DNA of 64,000 nt, taken from NCBI GenBank assembly GCA_965242685.1, contig OZ251487.1, forward strand, positions 1,364,001 to 1,428,000. Reading direction: 5' to 3'. The notes beneath the pieces are model-generated. The model saw nothing but the letters and a program-made list of their open reading frames with translations. It made no database searches and was not told the DNA's origin. Source of the stretch: G965215055 sp965242685 (GTDB taxonomy: Bacteria > Pseudomonadota > Gammaproteobacteria > UBA4575). The position numbers were made by a program, and so were the translations under genes. Shown piece by piece: positions 1 through 8,528 of this stretch (the first letter of the stretch is position 1; the number at the start of each line of letters is the position of its first letter).

Positions 1-979
1 GCACACCATCGGTAATAATCTGGGCTTGCCGGAACCGGCGCTGGCTAACACTCTCGAAGGATTGGAAGAAGACGTTGAAGAAGAAACTGGCGTCAAGGTA
101 CGTTTTCCACTGGACGAAAAAGGTGCAGAGGTCCTGCTTGTCACGCCATCCGCTGATTTCTTTGCCGAGCCCCACATAGACGGGTTGATCGGTTATGCGA
201 AGGTACTTCACCAGGCGGGAATCTCCTGGACGCTGAGTTCATACGCAAGTGAAGCGGCAAACTTCGGCATGTTTATTGGCAGCTACGAAAATATGCGCAA
301 GCTCGCCTTGCGAATACGCCGGGCGGCAATCGACCTGAACGTAAAAAGAATCGTATTTGGTGAATGCGGGCACGCCTGGCGTGTTGCCTATTCATTTTTG
401 AATACTCTTGCGGGACCGTTCGATTTTCTTGATCAGAACTACCCGGTACCACAGCACATTTGCGAAGTGACGCATGACCTGATTCAAACGGGCGTGCTGA
501 CGCTGGACGCCTCACAAAACGACGACATGGTCATCACCTATCACGACTCATGCAACGTGGCGCGCGCATCACGAATGGGAAACAAACCCGGTGGCCAATT
601 CTCCATCCCAAGAGATATCATAAAAGCAGTGTGCAACAATTTCGTTGACATGCCGGCCTATGCCATCAAGGAAGGTACGTATTGCTGTGGAGGCGGCGGT
701 GGCCTGTTGACCGATGACTTGATTGAGCTGCGCGTGAAAGGTGCACTGCCTCGCATGGAAGCCCTTAAAGACGTTGTGAACAAGTACGGCGTAACGCACA
801 TGGCCGCAATTTGCGCGATTTGTAAAAGCCAGTTCTCCAAAGTCTTTCCATACTACGATTTCAGCATGGATCAAATCGTCAGTCTGCATCAGCTCGTCAG
901 TAATGCGATCGTCTTGCAGCCCGCCGGGGAAGAAGCCGCTAGGCAACCGCAAGAGGAACAACAAGTTCAAGCGGCCTGA
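1..979 (+). CDS. dsrK: DsrK, catalytic-type subunit of the DsrMKJOP complex (5' end cut by window)
   Basis: The C-terminal part of a heterodisulfide-reductase-like iron-sulfur protein; the frame is open from base 2, so the gene begins before the window. DsrK carries CCG-type cysteine domains that bind a [4Fe-4S] centre at the cytoplasmic face of DsrMKJOP, the membrane complex linked to sulfur-trisulfide chemistry of the Dsr pathway. Visible motifs are GECGHAWR, HDSCNVA, a YCCGGGGG run near base 680 and an ICAICKSQF pair near base 815, together matching CCG-domain ligands. The tail after about base 920 is Glu/Gln-rich and probably unstructured. It is followed 27 bases later by dsrJ and then dsrO, dsrP, dsrN and dsrR, the standard order in sulfur oxidisers such as Allochromatium. 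Confidence 0.93.
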   Translation, partial: HTIGNNLGLPEPALANTLEGLEEDVEEETGVKVRFPLDEKGAEVLLVTPSADFFAEPHIDGLIGYAKVLHQAGISWTLSSYASEAANFGMFIGSYENMRKLALRIRRAAIDLNVKRIVFGECGHAWRVAYSFLNTLAGPFDFLDQNYPVPQHICEVTHDLIQTGVLTLDASQNDDMVITYHDSCNVARASRMGNKPGGQFSIPRDIIKAVCNNFVDMPAYAIKEGTYCCGGGGGLLTDDLIELRVKGALPRMEALKDVVNKYGVTHMAAICAICKSQFSKVFPYYDFSMDQIVSLHQLVSNAIVLQPAGEEAARQPQEEQQVQAA

Positions 980-1006
980 ATCAACCGCCAGACCATGTAG
1001 AACGTC

Positions 1007-1498
1007 ATGCCTGCATTGCGGAGAATTTTTTGCACACTTTCATGGTGTGTTGTCGTTATTGTCTGTGCATCCGTAACGGGTGTATTTGCCGCCGAGCTGC
1101 AAGACGTTCCCTCGCCCAAGGGTAACTACGATGATGAAACCAATAACATCGTCCACCCTGGTCACGATCACCGTCACGTTCCCCCGCCCAAGGGCAACTA
1201 CAATGACGAAACCTTATGCGTGGAACCAGTAGAAATCATGCGCCGAAGGCATTTTGACTTCATCCTTGATCATCGAGACAGGACAGTGATACAAGGCATT
1301 CGGACCAAACAGTATAGTCTAATCGGGTGTATTGACTGCCACATTACTCCCGATGAGCAGGGTAAATATGCGCGCTATTCTGAAGACACACATTTTTGTG
1401 CAAGTTGTCATCAGTTTGCGGCAGTTACCATTGACTGTTTTCAATGCCACGCCGACAGGCCTAAAGAAGCGATTCGCAAAGCAGTTAAACTGGAATGA
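1007..1498 (+). CDS. dsrJ: DsrJ, periplasmic triheme cytochrome c
   Basis: 163 aa with an N-terminal hydrophobic segment (about residues 10-29) that acts as signal peptide or anchor. Three haem-binding CxxCH motifs are present: CIDCH, CASCH and CFQCH. A lone cysteine in the LCVEP segment upstream of the first haem sits where the unusual His/Cys axial ligand of the DsrJ family is expected. DsrJ exchanges electrons on the periplasmic side of DsrMKJOP. The stretch between signal and first haem contains an internal duplication (PSPKGNYDDET and PPPKGNYNDET), encoded by two 38-base copies that differ at four positions; this looks lineage-specific. Start ATG lies 27 bases after dsrK. Confidence 0.93.
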   Translation: MPALRRIFCTLSWCVVVIVCASVTGVFAAELQDVPSPKGNYDDETNNIVHPGHDHRHVPPPKGNYNDETLCVEPVEIMRRRHFDFILDHRDRTVIQGIRTKQYSLIGCIDCHITPDEQGKYARYSEDTHFCASCHQFAAVTIDCFQCHADRPKEAIRKAVKLE

Positions 1499-1595
1499 GG
1501 CCGATACGCGCGCGACACAGAAAATACATGAAATTTCATCCACTGATGCGGTACATTCTCATTGAAGTAATAACCAGTAGCGGCAAGGGAAAATC

Positions 1596-2348
1596 ATGCG
1601 CTATAAATTAAATCTTGAAGCCCCCGACTCTGAACGTCGCAATTTTTTGCGCGCCGCGGCCGTGCTCGGTGGCGTGACCATTGCCCCCGGCGTGGTACTG
1701 TACCAAGCCGCCGCAAAACCGGCGGGGCAGGCGGTCAGCAGCGAACAGCGCTGGGGCATGCTGGTAGATACCAATGTCTGCCGGGAAGATTGCAATGCCT
1801 GTGTAACCGCATGTAATGAAGAGAACGGGTTGTGGAGCGTCAACGGGCCTGCAACCGATGCGCAATGGATACGCAAGCTCAACGTCAAAGACAAACAGAC
1901 CGGGCACGTTACCTCCTTGCCCATGATGTGCCAGCATTGTGAATACCCCCCCTGCGTGGACGTATGCCCGACGGGCGCCTCATTTCGCCGTGAAGACGGT
2001 ATCGTACTGGTGAACAAACACACCTGTATAGGCTGCCGCTACTGCATGATGGCCTGTCCCTACAAGGCGCGCTCATTCATTCACGAGCCGCTGACGGATC
2101 AACTGCCTCATTCACCGCGAGGCAAAGGGTGCGTGGAAAGCTGTACCTTGTGCGTACACAAAGTAGACCGGGGCGACAACAACACCGCCTGTGCGGAAGC
2201 CTGTGAATCGGAAGGTTACAAAGCGCTTTTATTCGGCGACTTGAATGACTCGAACAGCGAAATCTCGAAACGACTGCAAAAACACGGCGGCACACAAATC
2301 CGTGCCGACCTGGGGCTGAACACCGGTGTCAGATATCAGGGAATTTAA
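1596..2348 (+). CDS. dsrO: DsrO, Tat-exported ferredoxin-like iron-sulfur subunit
   Basis: 250 aa. The N-terminus has a twin-arginine signal (ERRNFLRAAAVLGG) followed by a hydrophobic stretch, so the folded protein is exported to the periplasm. Four cysteine clusters of the bacterial ferredoxin fold follow: CREDCNACVTAC, CQHCEYPPCVDVC, CIGCRYCMMAC and CTLCVHK...CAEAC, enough for several [4Fe-4S] clusters. It is expected to relay electrons between DsrJ and the quinone-reactive DsrP. It is six bases from dsrP and clearly in the same operon. Length and motif order are normal for the family. Confidence 0.93.
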   Translation: MRYKLNLEAPDSERRNFLRAAAVLGGVTIAPGVVLYQAAAKPAGQAVSSEQRWGMLVDTNVCREDCNACVTACNEENGLWSVNGPATDAQWIRKLNVKDKQTGHVTSLPMMCQHCEYPPCVDVCPTGASFRREDGIVLVNKHTCIGCRYCMMACPYKARSFIHEPLTDQLPHSPRGKGCVESCTLCVHKVDRGDNNTACAEACESEGYKALLFGDLNDSNSEISKRLQKHGGTQIRADLGLNTGVRYQGI

Positions 2349-2354
2349 TTAACT

Positions 2355-3578
2355 ATGGAAGTCACCCGCTTCAGTTCAATTGATGCGAACTCACTTCGCT
2401 ATTGGGCATTACTGATCGCCTTGAGCCTGGTTACACTGATCGGCGTGTTGGCGGCGCATCACATGGACATGGAAGGCCATCACATTACCGGCATGAATAA
2501 TCAAATCGTGTGGGGTTTCCCGCATGTAGCGGCAATATTCCTGATCGTTGCCGCATCCGGCGCCCTGAACGTTGCTTCCATTTCGTCGGTATTCGGAAAG
2601 ACCGCCTACAAACCCTTGGCAAGACTGTCTGGTTTACTGGCCATTGCTCTGCTGGTTGGAGGACTGGCAATCCTGGTACTTGACTTGGGCAGACCGGACC
2701 GACTCATCGTCGCCATGACCTATTACAACTTCAAGTCCATCTTTGCCTGGAACATCTTTTTGTATACCGGTTTCATCTTCATTACCGCCGTGTATCTGTG
2801 GATGATGATGGAAAGAAAAATGAACAGATTCATCAAGCCGGCGGGATTTGTAGCATTCATATGGAGGCTTATTCTGACCACCGGCACCGGGTCCATCTTT
2901 GGCTTTCTTGTCGCGCGCCAGGCCTATGACGCCGCCATCATGGCGCCATTGTTCATCATCATGTCGTTTGCATTCGGTTTAGCCGTATTTATCCTCGTCC
3001 TGCAAGCAAGCTATACATGGACGCAACGCCCTTTGGGTAACATGGTTTTAGCAAAGCTCAAAAACCTGCTGGGGATTTTTGTGGCGGCGACGCTCTACTT
3101 CGTGCTGGCCTATCACCTGACCAATCTGTACATCACGGAACATCACGGCATTGAGCGCTTCATTTTGCTGGATGGAGGGATATACACCTTCCTGTTTTGG
3201 ATACTTCAAATCATCATCGGTTGTTTGATCCCCTTGGTACTGTTGTTCATCAAACCGATGAGTCAATCAAGGAGCCTGGTCACGCTTGCCGCGGTGTTGG
3301 TCATCATCGGCGGACTTGCTCAACTCTACGTAATTGTCATTGGCGGTCAGGCCTACCCCCTGATACTGTTTCCCGGTATGGAGGAAAGCAGCAGTTTTTT
3401 TGACGGCGTAGTGGTCGCGTACACACCGAGTATTTTCGAAATCCTGCTAGGAGTCGGTGGCGTATGCCTGGCACTCGTGATCGTCGTCGTCGGCATCGCC
3501 ATACTTGATTTCCTACCCGAAAGCCTGTCCGACCGAGTGCTTGAATCAAACCTTGCCACTCGCGTTTCGACGATATAA
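2355..3578 (+). CDS. dsrP: DsrP, NrfD-type integral membrane quinone-interacting subunit
   Basis: 407 aa and highly hydrophobic throughout, with about ten predicted membrane spans, for example around residues 15-34, 53-75, 90-110 and 125-150. It belongs to the NrfD/PsrC family, which exchanges electrons between periplasmic iron-sulfur partners (here DsrO) and the membrane quinone pool. It sits between dsrO and dsrN with short spacing, the canonical place. The C-terminus ends in a short charged tail after the last span. Nothing unusual is seen in length or composition. Confidence 0.92.
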   Translation: MEVTRFSSIDANSLRYWALLIALSLVTLIGVLAAHHMDMEGHHITGMNNQIVWGFPHVAAIFLIVAASGALNVASISSVFGKTAYKPLARLSGLLAIALLVGGLAILVLDLGRPDRLIVAMTYYNFKSIFAWNIFLYTGFIFITAVYLWMMMERKMNRFIKPAGFVAFIWRLILTTGTGSIFGFLVARQAYDAAIMAPLFIIMSFAFGLAVFILVLQASYTWTQRPLGNMVLAKLKNLLGIFVAATLYFVLAYHLTNLYITEHHGIERFILLDGGIYTFLFWILQIIIGCLIPLVLLFIKPMSQSRSLVTLAAVLVIIGGLAQLYVIVIGGQAYPLILFPGMEESSSFFDGVVVAYTPSIFEILLGVGGVCLALVIVVVGIAILDFLPESLSDRVLESNLATRVSTI

Positions 3579-3614
3579 CCGTCAAGTGCCATTGCGGGCG
3601 CCGTAAAAATCCCC

Positions 3615-4976
3615 GTGGCACACCTACTCATTTCCGCGGCCCGCAAATCTTCCGGCAAGACGGTACTGACGCTCGGCATCTGTTCGGCCTTGCGCAACCA
3701 GGGCATGAACGTCCAGGCCTTCAAGAAAGGCCCCGACTACATCGACCCGATATGGTTGGCCAAAGCCACGCAACGGGCCTGTTACAACCTCGACTTCTGG
3801 TCACAAACCGAACCGGAGATTCGATCCTTATTCGCCGTTCGCAATCGTGACGCCGACGTCAGCATCATAGAAGGAAACAAGGGCTTACATGACGGCCTGG
3901 CCGCAGACGGCAGTACCAGCAATGCGGCATTGGCAAAACTGCTTGGCGCACCCGTAATCATCGTGCTCGACACACGCGGCACGATACGCGGCGTTGCGCC
4001 GTTATTGCTGGGCTATCAGCAATTCGACCCCGATGTCAATATAGCCGGCGTCATCCTAAACCTTGTCGGTGGTCGGCGTCATGCTGAAAAACTAACGAAT
4101 GCTATTGAGCAATACACCGACGTCCCCATACTGGGCGTCGTGCAGCGGCACCCCGATCTGGAGCTGGTGGAACGTTATCTTGGTTTGATGCCCGGCAATG
4201 AAGACCCGGCGGTGCGGGAAAAGATCGCGCGTATCGCCGACGCCGTGGCAAGGCAGATCAACCTGGATCGGCTTTTGGCCGTCGCCGCCACGGTACCGGT
4301 ATCCGATACGGTGAAAAAAGAACAACCGCCCATCCAAGGCGACCCTGTAAGCATCGCCTATGCCAGAGATGAGGCGTTCGGCTTCTACTATGCCGACGAC
4401 CTGGACGCCTTTGCTCAACACGGCGCACGACTCCTCCCGTTTGACACCCTGAACGACGCACACCTGCCCGAGGCGGACGCACTCTTCATCGGCGGTGGTT
4501 TTCCGGAGAAACGCATATCACAACTCGCAGCCAACGACAAAATGAAACAGGCCGTCCGCGATGCCATCGAGAGAGGCATGCCCGCCTATGCGGAATGCGG
4601 CGGGCTGATGTATCTGTGCAAATCCATCCAGTTCGGCGGCGAGAAATGCGGCATGGTGGGCGTCATCGATGCCGAGTGCGAAATGTTCGGCAAGCCCGTC
4701 GGACGCGGCTATACCCTGCTGGAAAAAGACGCCCGACACCCCTGGCCAAACGTCACGAACCAACCCATTGCCGGACATGAATTTCATTACTCAAAGCTCT
4801 CGGGTGTTCCGAGCGATACAAGGTACGCCTTCGAGGTACGGCGAGGCTTCGGTATCAACGGGGAAAAGGACGGCATCCTCTACAAGAACCTCCTAGCCTG
4901 CTACGCCCATCAGAGGAATACCCGGCAAAATCCATGGGTATCGAGCTTTCTCGAGTTTGTAAGAACCTGTCCCTAA
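3615..4976 (+). CDS. dsrN: DsrN, siroheme amidase (cobyrinate a,c-diamide synthase family)
   Basis: 453 aa. DsrN amidates siroheme to the siro(haem)amide used by dissimilatory sulfite reductase DsrAB. The N-terminal ATP-binding half has the P-loop-like SAARKSSGKTVLTLG and the family motif GPDYIDP. The C-terminal half is a class I glutamine amidotransferase-like domain with AECGGLMYL carrying the catalytic cysteine. The same fold is found in CbiA/CobB, but position directly after dsrP and before dsrR identifies the dsr member. The start used is GTG at 3615, 36 bases after dsrP. Confidence 0.9.
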   Translation: MAHLLISAARKSSGKTVLTLGICSALRNQGMNVQAFKKGPDYIDPIWLAKATQRACYNLDFWSQTEPEIRSLFAVRNRDADVSIIEGNKGLHDGLAADGSTSNAALAKLLGAPVIIVLDTRGTIRGVAPLLLGYQQFDPDVNIAGVILNLVGGRRHAEKLTNAIEQYTDVPILGVVQRHPDLELVERYLGLMPGNEDPAVREKIARIADAVARQINLDRLLAVAATVPVSDTVKKEQPPIQGDPVSIAYARDEAFGFYYADDLDAFAQHGARLLPFDTLNDAHLPEADALFIGGGFPEKRISQLAANDKMKQAVRDAIERGMPAYAECGGLMYLCKSIQFGGEKCGMVGVIDAECEMFGKPVGRGYTLLEKDARHPWPNVTNQPIAGHEFHYSKLSGVPSDTRYAFEVRRGFGINGEKDGILYKNLLACYAHQRNTRQNPWVSSFLEFVRTCP

Positions 4977-5022
4977 AAGATGTAATACAATTATCCGTGA
5001 GACGATAAATCGGAATACGACT

Positions 5023-5349
5023 TTGACCGTGAAGATCACTAAGGCTGCCGCCGATCAAATCAAGAAATCCGCGCTGGAATCAAAACTGGATGACACGCCG
5101 CTGCGCATTGCCGCCACGCGCAATGCCGACAACTCGATCCACTACGGGCTGGGGTTTGATGATACCGGCGGCAGTCAAGAAAAGGATCACCGCTTTGAAT
5201 CCAACGGCGTGGAAATCGTCGTCGCCGAATCCAGCCTGGAACTGCTGCGGGGCACCACCATCGACTTCGTCGAGATGGCGCCCAAACAATTTCACTTTGT
5301 CTTCCTCAACCCCAACGACCCGAACTATTCGCCGCCTACCGAGGAGTGA
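5023..5349 (+). CDS. dsrR: DsrR, A-type (IscA-like) protein lacking cluster cysteines
   Basis: 108 aa starting at TTG (MTVKITKAAADQIKKS). The sequence has the IscA/HesB fold signature, including a conserved FVEMAP...FVFLNPN C-terminal part, but contains no cysteine at all. That is the known feature of DsrR, which therefore cannot bind an iron-sulfur cluster like IscA and is thought to act in post-transcriptional control or maturation of Dsr proteins. It is the last recognisable dsr gene here. In Allochromatium dsrS follows; here the convergent Zorya genes start only 16 bases after the stop. Confidence 0.85.
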   Translation: MTVKITKAAADQIKKSALESKLDDTPLRIAATRNADNSIHYGLGFDDTGGSQEKDHRFESNGVEIVVAESSLELLRGTTIDFVEMAPKQFHFVFLNPNDPNYSPPTEE

Positions 5350-5365
5350 TAAACAAAGCACATTT

Positions 5366-6202
5366 TTACAATAGGATGCCCTGCTGCCTGCCGCGCGCCT
5401 CCTCTATGATCCTGCGACATTCAGGACTAACGCGATAATGCGGGTGTTCCTTGGCGTGACAAAGTTTGCATAAGCAGGCCAAATTGTCATAACGACTGTT
5501 GGTTTTATCCGCATTCTTGTGGTGTGTGTCCACGCACCGTCTATAGTTTCCCAGCCTTACTCCGCATTCCTCGCAAGTGTAGTTGCGAGACTTGCGATAC
5601 TTCTCGGATACGAAACGCCAATACTTGGAATACCAGGCAGACAAACTTGCCGGCGACAATCCCTTTGTCTGCCGTTTGAAGATAACAAATTGCTGCCACA
5701 GAAGTTCAAATGCTTGCTTGGCTTTGAATTCCTCCCTGATTTTTTGCTTTGTGTGATCGTCCATCGAGTTAAAACAGCGATAGTCAACGTTGCTAAGACA
5801 GTGCCAACAAGGGAAAAGAGGCACTTCCTTCTCTTTATTTCCGACATCAATAAGGTAGCGGTCGTTATCCCGGGATGTTATCCGGTATCTTGCTTCATAA
5901 CGTCCTTTCTTCTTCATGTTTGTCAAAGTTTGACACACCGCAAAGTGAATTTTGTAGCCGTCCTCCGGAAAATTTTTACGGTTTTTATGATCTTGAAAAG
6001 AATGGTCGCGGATATAGACAAATACCGGCTGCCCATCGCGTGTTAATATACCGCCGTCAAATAGATCTTTTACTTTCCGTGGATCAATATCGCTGTCGAT
6101 TGTTCCCGGCGGCGGTGGGGGGATAAAATCCACTTTCCTGCCACCGACCTGCTTGCGAATTTCCTCTAATCTGGCAGTAATTTCTCCGTCATCAATCCTC
6201 AT
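5366..6202 (-). CDS. zorE: ZorE, HNH endonuclease effector of type II Zorya
   Basis: 278 aa. The C-terminal third is an HNH nuclease: CEEC (first metal pair), then DTHHKNADKTN, then LACLCKLCHAKEH closing with CxxC and the final histidines. In type II Zorya this nuclease acts on invading phage DNA after ZorAB is triggered at the envelope. The N-terminal 180 residues have no domain I recognise, but they contain a separate CWHC pair. The start ATG overlaps the zorB stop in an ATGA, indicating translational coupling. The ORF is intact. Its 3' end converges on dsrR with no clear terminator in the 16-base gap. Confidence 0.85.
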   Translation of the reverse strand: MRIDDGEITARLEEIRKQVGGRKVDFIPPPPPGTIDSDIDPRKVKDLFDGGILTRDGQPVFVYIRDHSFQDHKNRKNFPEDGYKIHFAVCQTLTNMKKKGRYEARYRITSRDNDRYLIDVGNKEKEVPLFPCWHCLSNVDYRCFNSMDDHTKQKIREEFKAKQAFELLWQQFVIFKRQTKGLSPASLSAWYSKYWRFVSEKYRKSRNYTCEECGVRLGNYRRCVDTHHKNADKTNSRYDNLACLCKLCHAKEHPHYRVSPECRRIIEEARGRQQGILL

Positions 6203-6891
6203 GTGATCTCCACTTCTTTCTTCTTGTCATACACCCCCGCCTTGCGACAAGAGGTGGTCATTAGGCGAAATTCCACCCGCTTCGAACGGGCATGGTCTTC
6301 CCTGCCGTCTGCATCCAGAATCAATTGACTGGACGACAAGCCGTTGGCGGTAATGTGCGTCTTGGCCCACTCCTCGTATTCCGCCGATTCCGGCAGTCTC
6401 AGAATAAATTCCAAGACCGCACGGGTACGCGCTTGCGACAATTCCATGTTCTTAAAATATGCCTCGTTGGGATCGGACGCACCCTGCCACATACTGGAGG
6501 TATGTCCTTCAACCCGTATCTCGCGGATGTCGTCACGATACTGCTCCGAGCGAATGATGTTCATGTAACGTGGGAAAAAGTCACGCAGGATATCGGCAAA
6601 ACGCGGCCGAATGTCGGCTTTTTGGGATGCAAATAAAAGTTCGGGATTATGAAACTGGATCGTCAAATCCTCCAGCAGTTCCACGTCCCAGGTTTTGAAA
6701 TCGTGCTCAAACTCTGCCATGAGCACCTGATAGATTTTGTTGCACTCCTCACGCTGGGTGGTCTCCGCATTCACTACTGTCCGAATAAAGACAATGGCGA
6801 TAAACATGAAGATGAGCATGAGTGCCGCCATCAGGTCCGAGACCGGCGCCCATTGCTCGTTGCCATCCAGTTCGCCGGAATCGGGATTCAT
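6199..6891 (-). CDS. zorB: ZorB, MotB-like envelope anchor of Zorya
   Basis: 230 aa. One N-terminal membrane span (about residues 17-39) contains a conserved aspartate, Asp19 in PVSDLMAALML. This is the proton-conducting position shared with MotB/ExbD-type stator proteins. The periplasmic C-terminal part is an OmpA/MotB-like peptidoglycan-binding domain, recognisable from VEGHTSS, the LSQARTRAV stretch and the final RSKRVEFRL. With ZorA it forms the ion-driven motor that senses phage infection at the envelope. It overlaps zorA by four bases (ATGA) upstream and zorE by four bases downstream. Confidence 0.88.
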   Translation of the reverse strand: MNPDSGELDGNEQWAPVSDLMAALMLIFMFIAIVFIRTVVNAETTQREECNKIYQVLMAEFEHDFKTWDVELLEDLTIQFHNPELLFASQKADIRPRFADILRDFFPRYMNIIRSEQYRDDIREIRVEGHTSSMWQGASDPNEAYFKNMELSQARTRAVLEFILRLPESAEYEEWAKTHITANGLSSSQLILDADGREDHARSKRVEFRLMTTSCRKAGVYDKKKEVEIT

Positions 6892-8153
6892 TGTCCTTGC
6901 CGATTAACCTTATCGATAGTTTCCTTACACTGTTCTGCAATAGATACCATGTTGTCGCCCCACTCCCGGGTAAGACGATCTATTTCTTCATTGATTTGTT
7001 TCGTAAATTTCTGAATACCGCCTTCAACGATACCTGCCACCTTTTGGTCAGCGGCGCGCTGTGCCTTTTCCATGGTCTCGCGCATGTTGGCGGCCATTTC
7101 TTGTATGTTGTGCGAGTGTTGCTGGGCAATGTCACGAGTTTCCCGTTCAGCATTCTCGAAGGTAGTGCGTATGGTTTCTTCCAGTCCGGTAAATCCTGCC
7201 GCGCTGTTTTTCAGGTCTTCGCCGATCCGGTCAAGATGTTCCTTGATAACCGGGAATGCTTCCTCGGCTTGTTGGCGCATTCCGGCAAATGCCTCTATTC
7301 GGTTATTCAACACCTCCACGTTTTGGTATAGGACTTCGATCATTTCCCTTAATTGTTGCATGGTTGATGGGATTGTTGCGCAGTCTGTTGCGATCTGTTC
7401 TATGCGTGTCGCCGCCAGATCAAAAGCGGCAGTCAACTGCTCTACCTGCCCCCGATGATCTTCCTGCCATTTCTTGATGGCTTGGGTTGCTTCGTTGAAC
7501 TCGATAAAGGTTTTCCCGAATTGTTCAATCAGTGCTTTTTCTATGTCCTTAATCAGTGTTTGGAGGGATTCCCCTAATTGCTTGCCGATGATTTCGCGTA
7601 TATCGTTTGTCAAAGCCTCAAGATTTTCTACCAGGGCACCACGAATCGCTTCACTCAATCCGTCCAGCTTGTTGAATCCGTCGCGATTTTCATCGCGCAT
7701 TTTCTGTATTTGCGTCACCAAGCTGGAATCGCCTTCCCCGGCAATGGCCTGCTTGATTGCATCCAGGCGCTCAAGAATCTGTGCCTGTTCCGGTGATACA
7801 GGTTCTTTGAGTGCCGGAATAATAGCTCTACGAAACCGAAAGACGATCGCAGCAGCAATACCAAGCAGACTGGTTATAAAAGCCGTCGCCATTCCATTGA
7901 GCAACGTCTCGATACTGTCGTTGATCTTCCCGGGGGAGAAATCCAGTGGATGCAATGCAATGAAGATGCCGCAGAAAGTACCCAGGATACCTACGCTCAC
8001 CATTAATCCAGGGGCTATCTGACGAAGCCTGCCGTGTCGTAATCCAAGCGCGAAAAATATGCCAAGCAGGAGGACGACGGCCCAAGCAATTCCGTCTTCG
8101 ACTCCAAAAAGGCTGTTCACCCATACCAATATGTTATAGATAAATTCAGACAT
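6888..8153 (-). CDS. zorA: ZorA, MotA/ExbB-like channel with long coiled-coil tail
   Basis: 421 aa. Three membrane spans are visible in the first 110 residues (about 22-40, 48-68 and 84-106). The last two form the MotA/ExbB-type core (GILGTFCGIFIAL and GMATAFITSLLGIAAAIVF). Residues from about 120 to the end are charged and heptad-rich, consistent with the cytoplasmic tail that transmits the signal from the ZorAB motor to the effector. The tail is shorter than that of well-studied type I ZorA proteins and fits the type II form, in agreement with the neighbouring HNH gene and the absence of zorC/zorD. First gene of the zorA-zorB-zorE set. Confidence 0.88.
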   Translation of the reverse strand: MSEFIYNILVWVNSLFGVEDGIAWAVVLLLGIFFALGLRHGRLRQIAPGLMVSVGILGTFCGIFIALHPLDFSPGKINDSIETLLNGMATAFITSLLGIAAAIVFRFRRAIIPALKEPVSPEQAQILERLDAIKQAIAGEGDSSLVTQIQKMRDENRDGFNKLDGLSEAIRGALVENLEALTNDIREIIGKQLGESLQTLIKDIEKALIEQFGKTFIEFNEATQAIKKWQEDHRGQVEQLTAAFDLAATRIEQIATDCATIPSTMQQLREMIEVLYQNVEVLNNRIEAFAGMRQQAEEAFPVIKEHLDRIGEDLKNSAAGFTGLEETIRTTFENAERETRDIAQQHSHNIQEMAANMRETMEKAQRAADQKVAGIVEGGIQKFTKQINEEIDRLTREWGDNMVSIAEQCKETIDKVNRQGQ

Positions 8154-8204
8154 CGTGATGGATCAAGTAGCGTTTATTGGGTAAAAGTCCAACAATGAAA
8201 AGAT

Positions 8205-8240
8205 GATCAAAGTATATTCGATAGACTTATTACAAAGTAC
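8205..8240 (-). promoter_or_regulatory. Possible promoter of zorABE
   Basis: On the minus strand a TATACT hexamer (plus-strand 8211-8216) lies about 60 bases upstream of the zorA start. The -35 region at the expected 17-base distance is weak. It suggests that zorA can be transcribed separately from the small ORF at 8297-8386. No ribosome site of note was used to define it. Confidence 0.3.
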
Positions 8241-8296
8241 GGCAACCAGGCGCAATGAGCCCTTCACTTCGCCCGGTTTCGGAAACGGGTAACTAC

Positions 8297-8386
8297 TCAG
8301 AATTTGGCGATAATTGCAATCGCCAGGATGATGCACGGTATCGTCATTGCGGCCACTACCAGCATCGTCTTGGTAAATTCATTCAT
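8297..8386 (-). CDS. Small single-span membrane protein (29 aa), function unknown
   Basis: A 29-codon ORF with ATG at 8386 and TGA ending at 8297. A good Shine-Dalgarno AGGAG lies nine bases upstream of the ATG. The peptide begins MNEFTKTMLVV, is otherwise almost entirely hydrophobic (one span, about residues 8-26) with a single Pro-Cys in the middle, and ends in AKF. It is oriented like zorA and lies 143 bases upstream of it, so it could be the first gene of the Zorya transcript, or an independent small membrane protein. I recognise no family. It is the only coding candidate in the 375-base gap between zorA and the sensor kinase. Confidence 0.5.
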   Translation of the reverse strand: MNEFTKTMLVVAAMTIPCIILAIAIIAKF

Positions 8387-8528
8387 GTGTCAGTGCTCCT
8401 CGTGATTTAGTCATTCTCCAATAACCTGTAAGGCGGTTTTTATTATTATCGCCAAACTTGTAAAATCCTACTATAACTGTCGCGTGATATGCCACCAAAT
8501 AATTGTTTGCTAAAGTAGTCGCCGGCCA

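Noticed and set aside
5350..5366. dsrS after dsrR
   Set aside because: No dsrS-like frame is present; the sequence passes straight into the convergent zorE.
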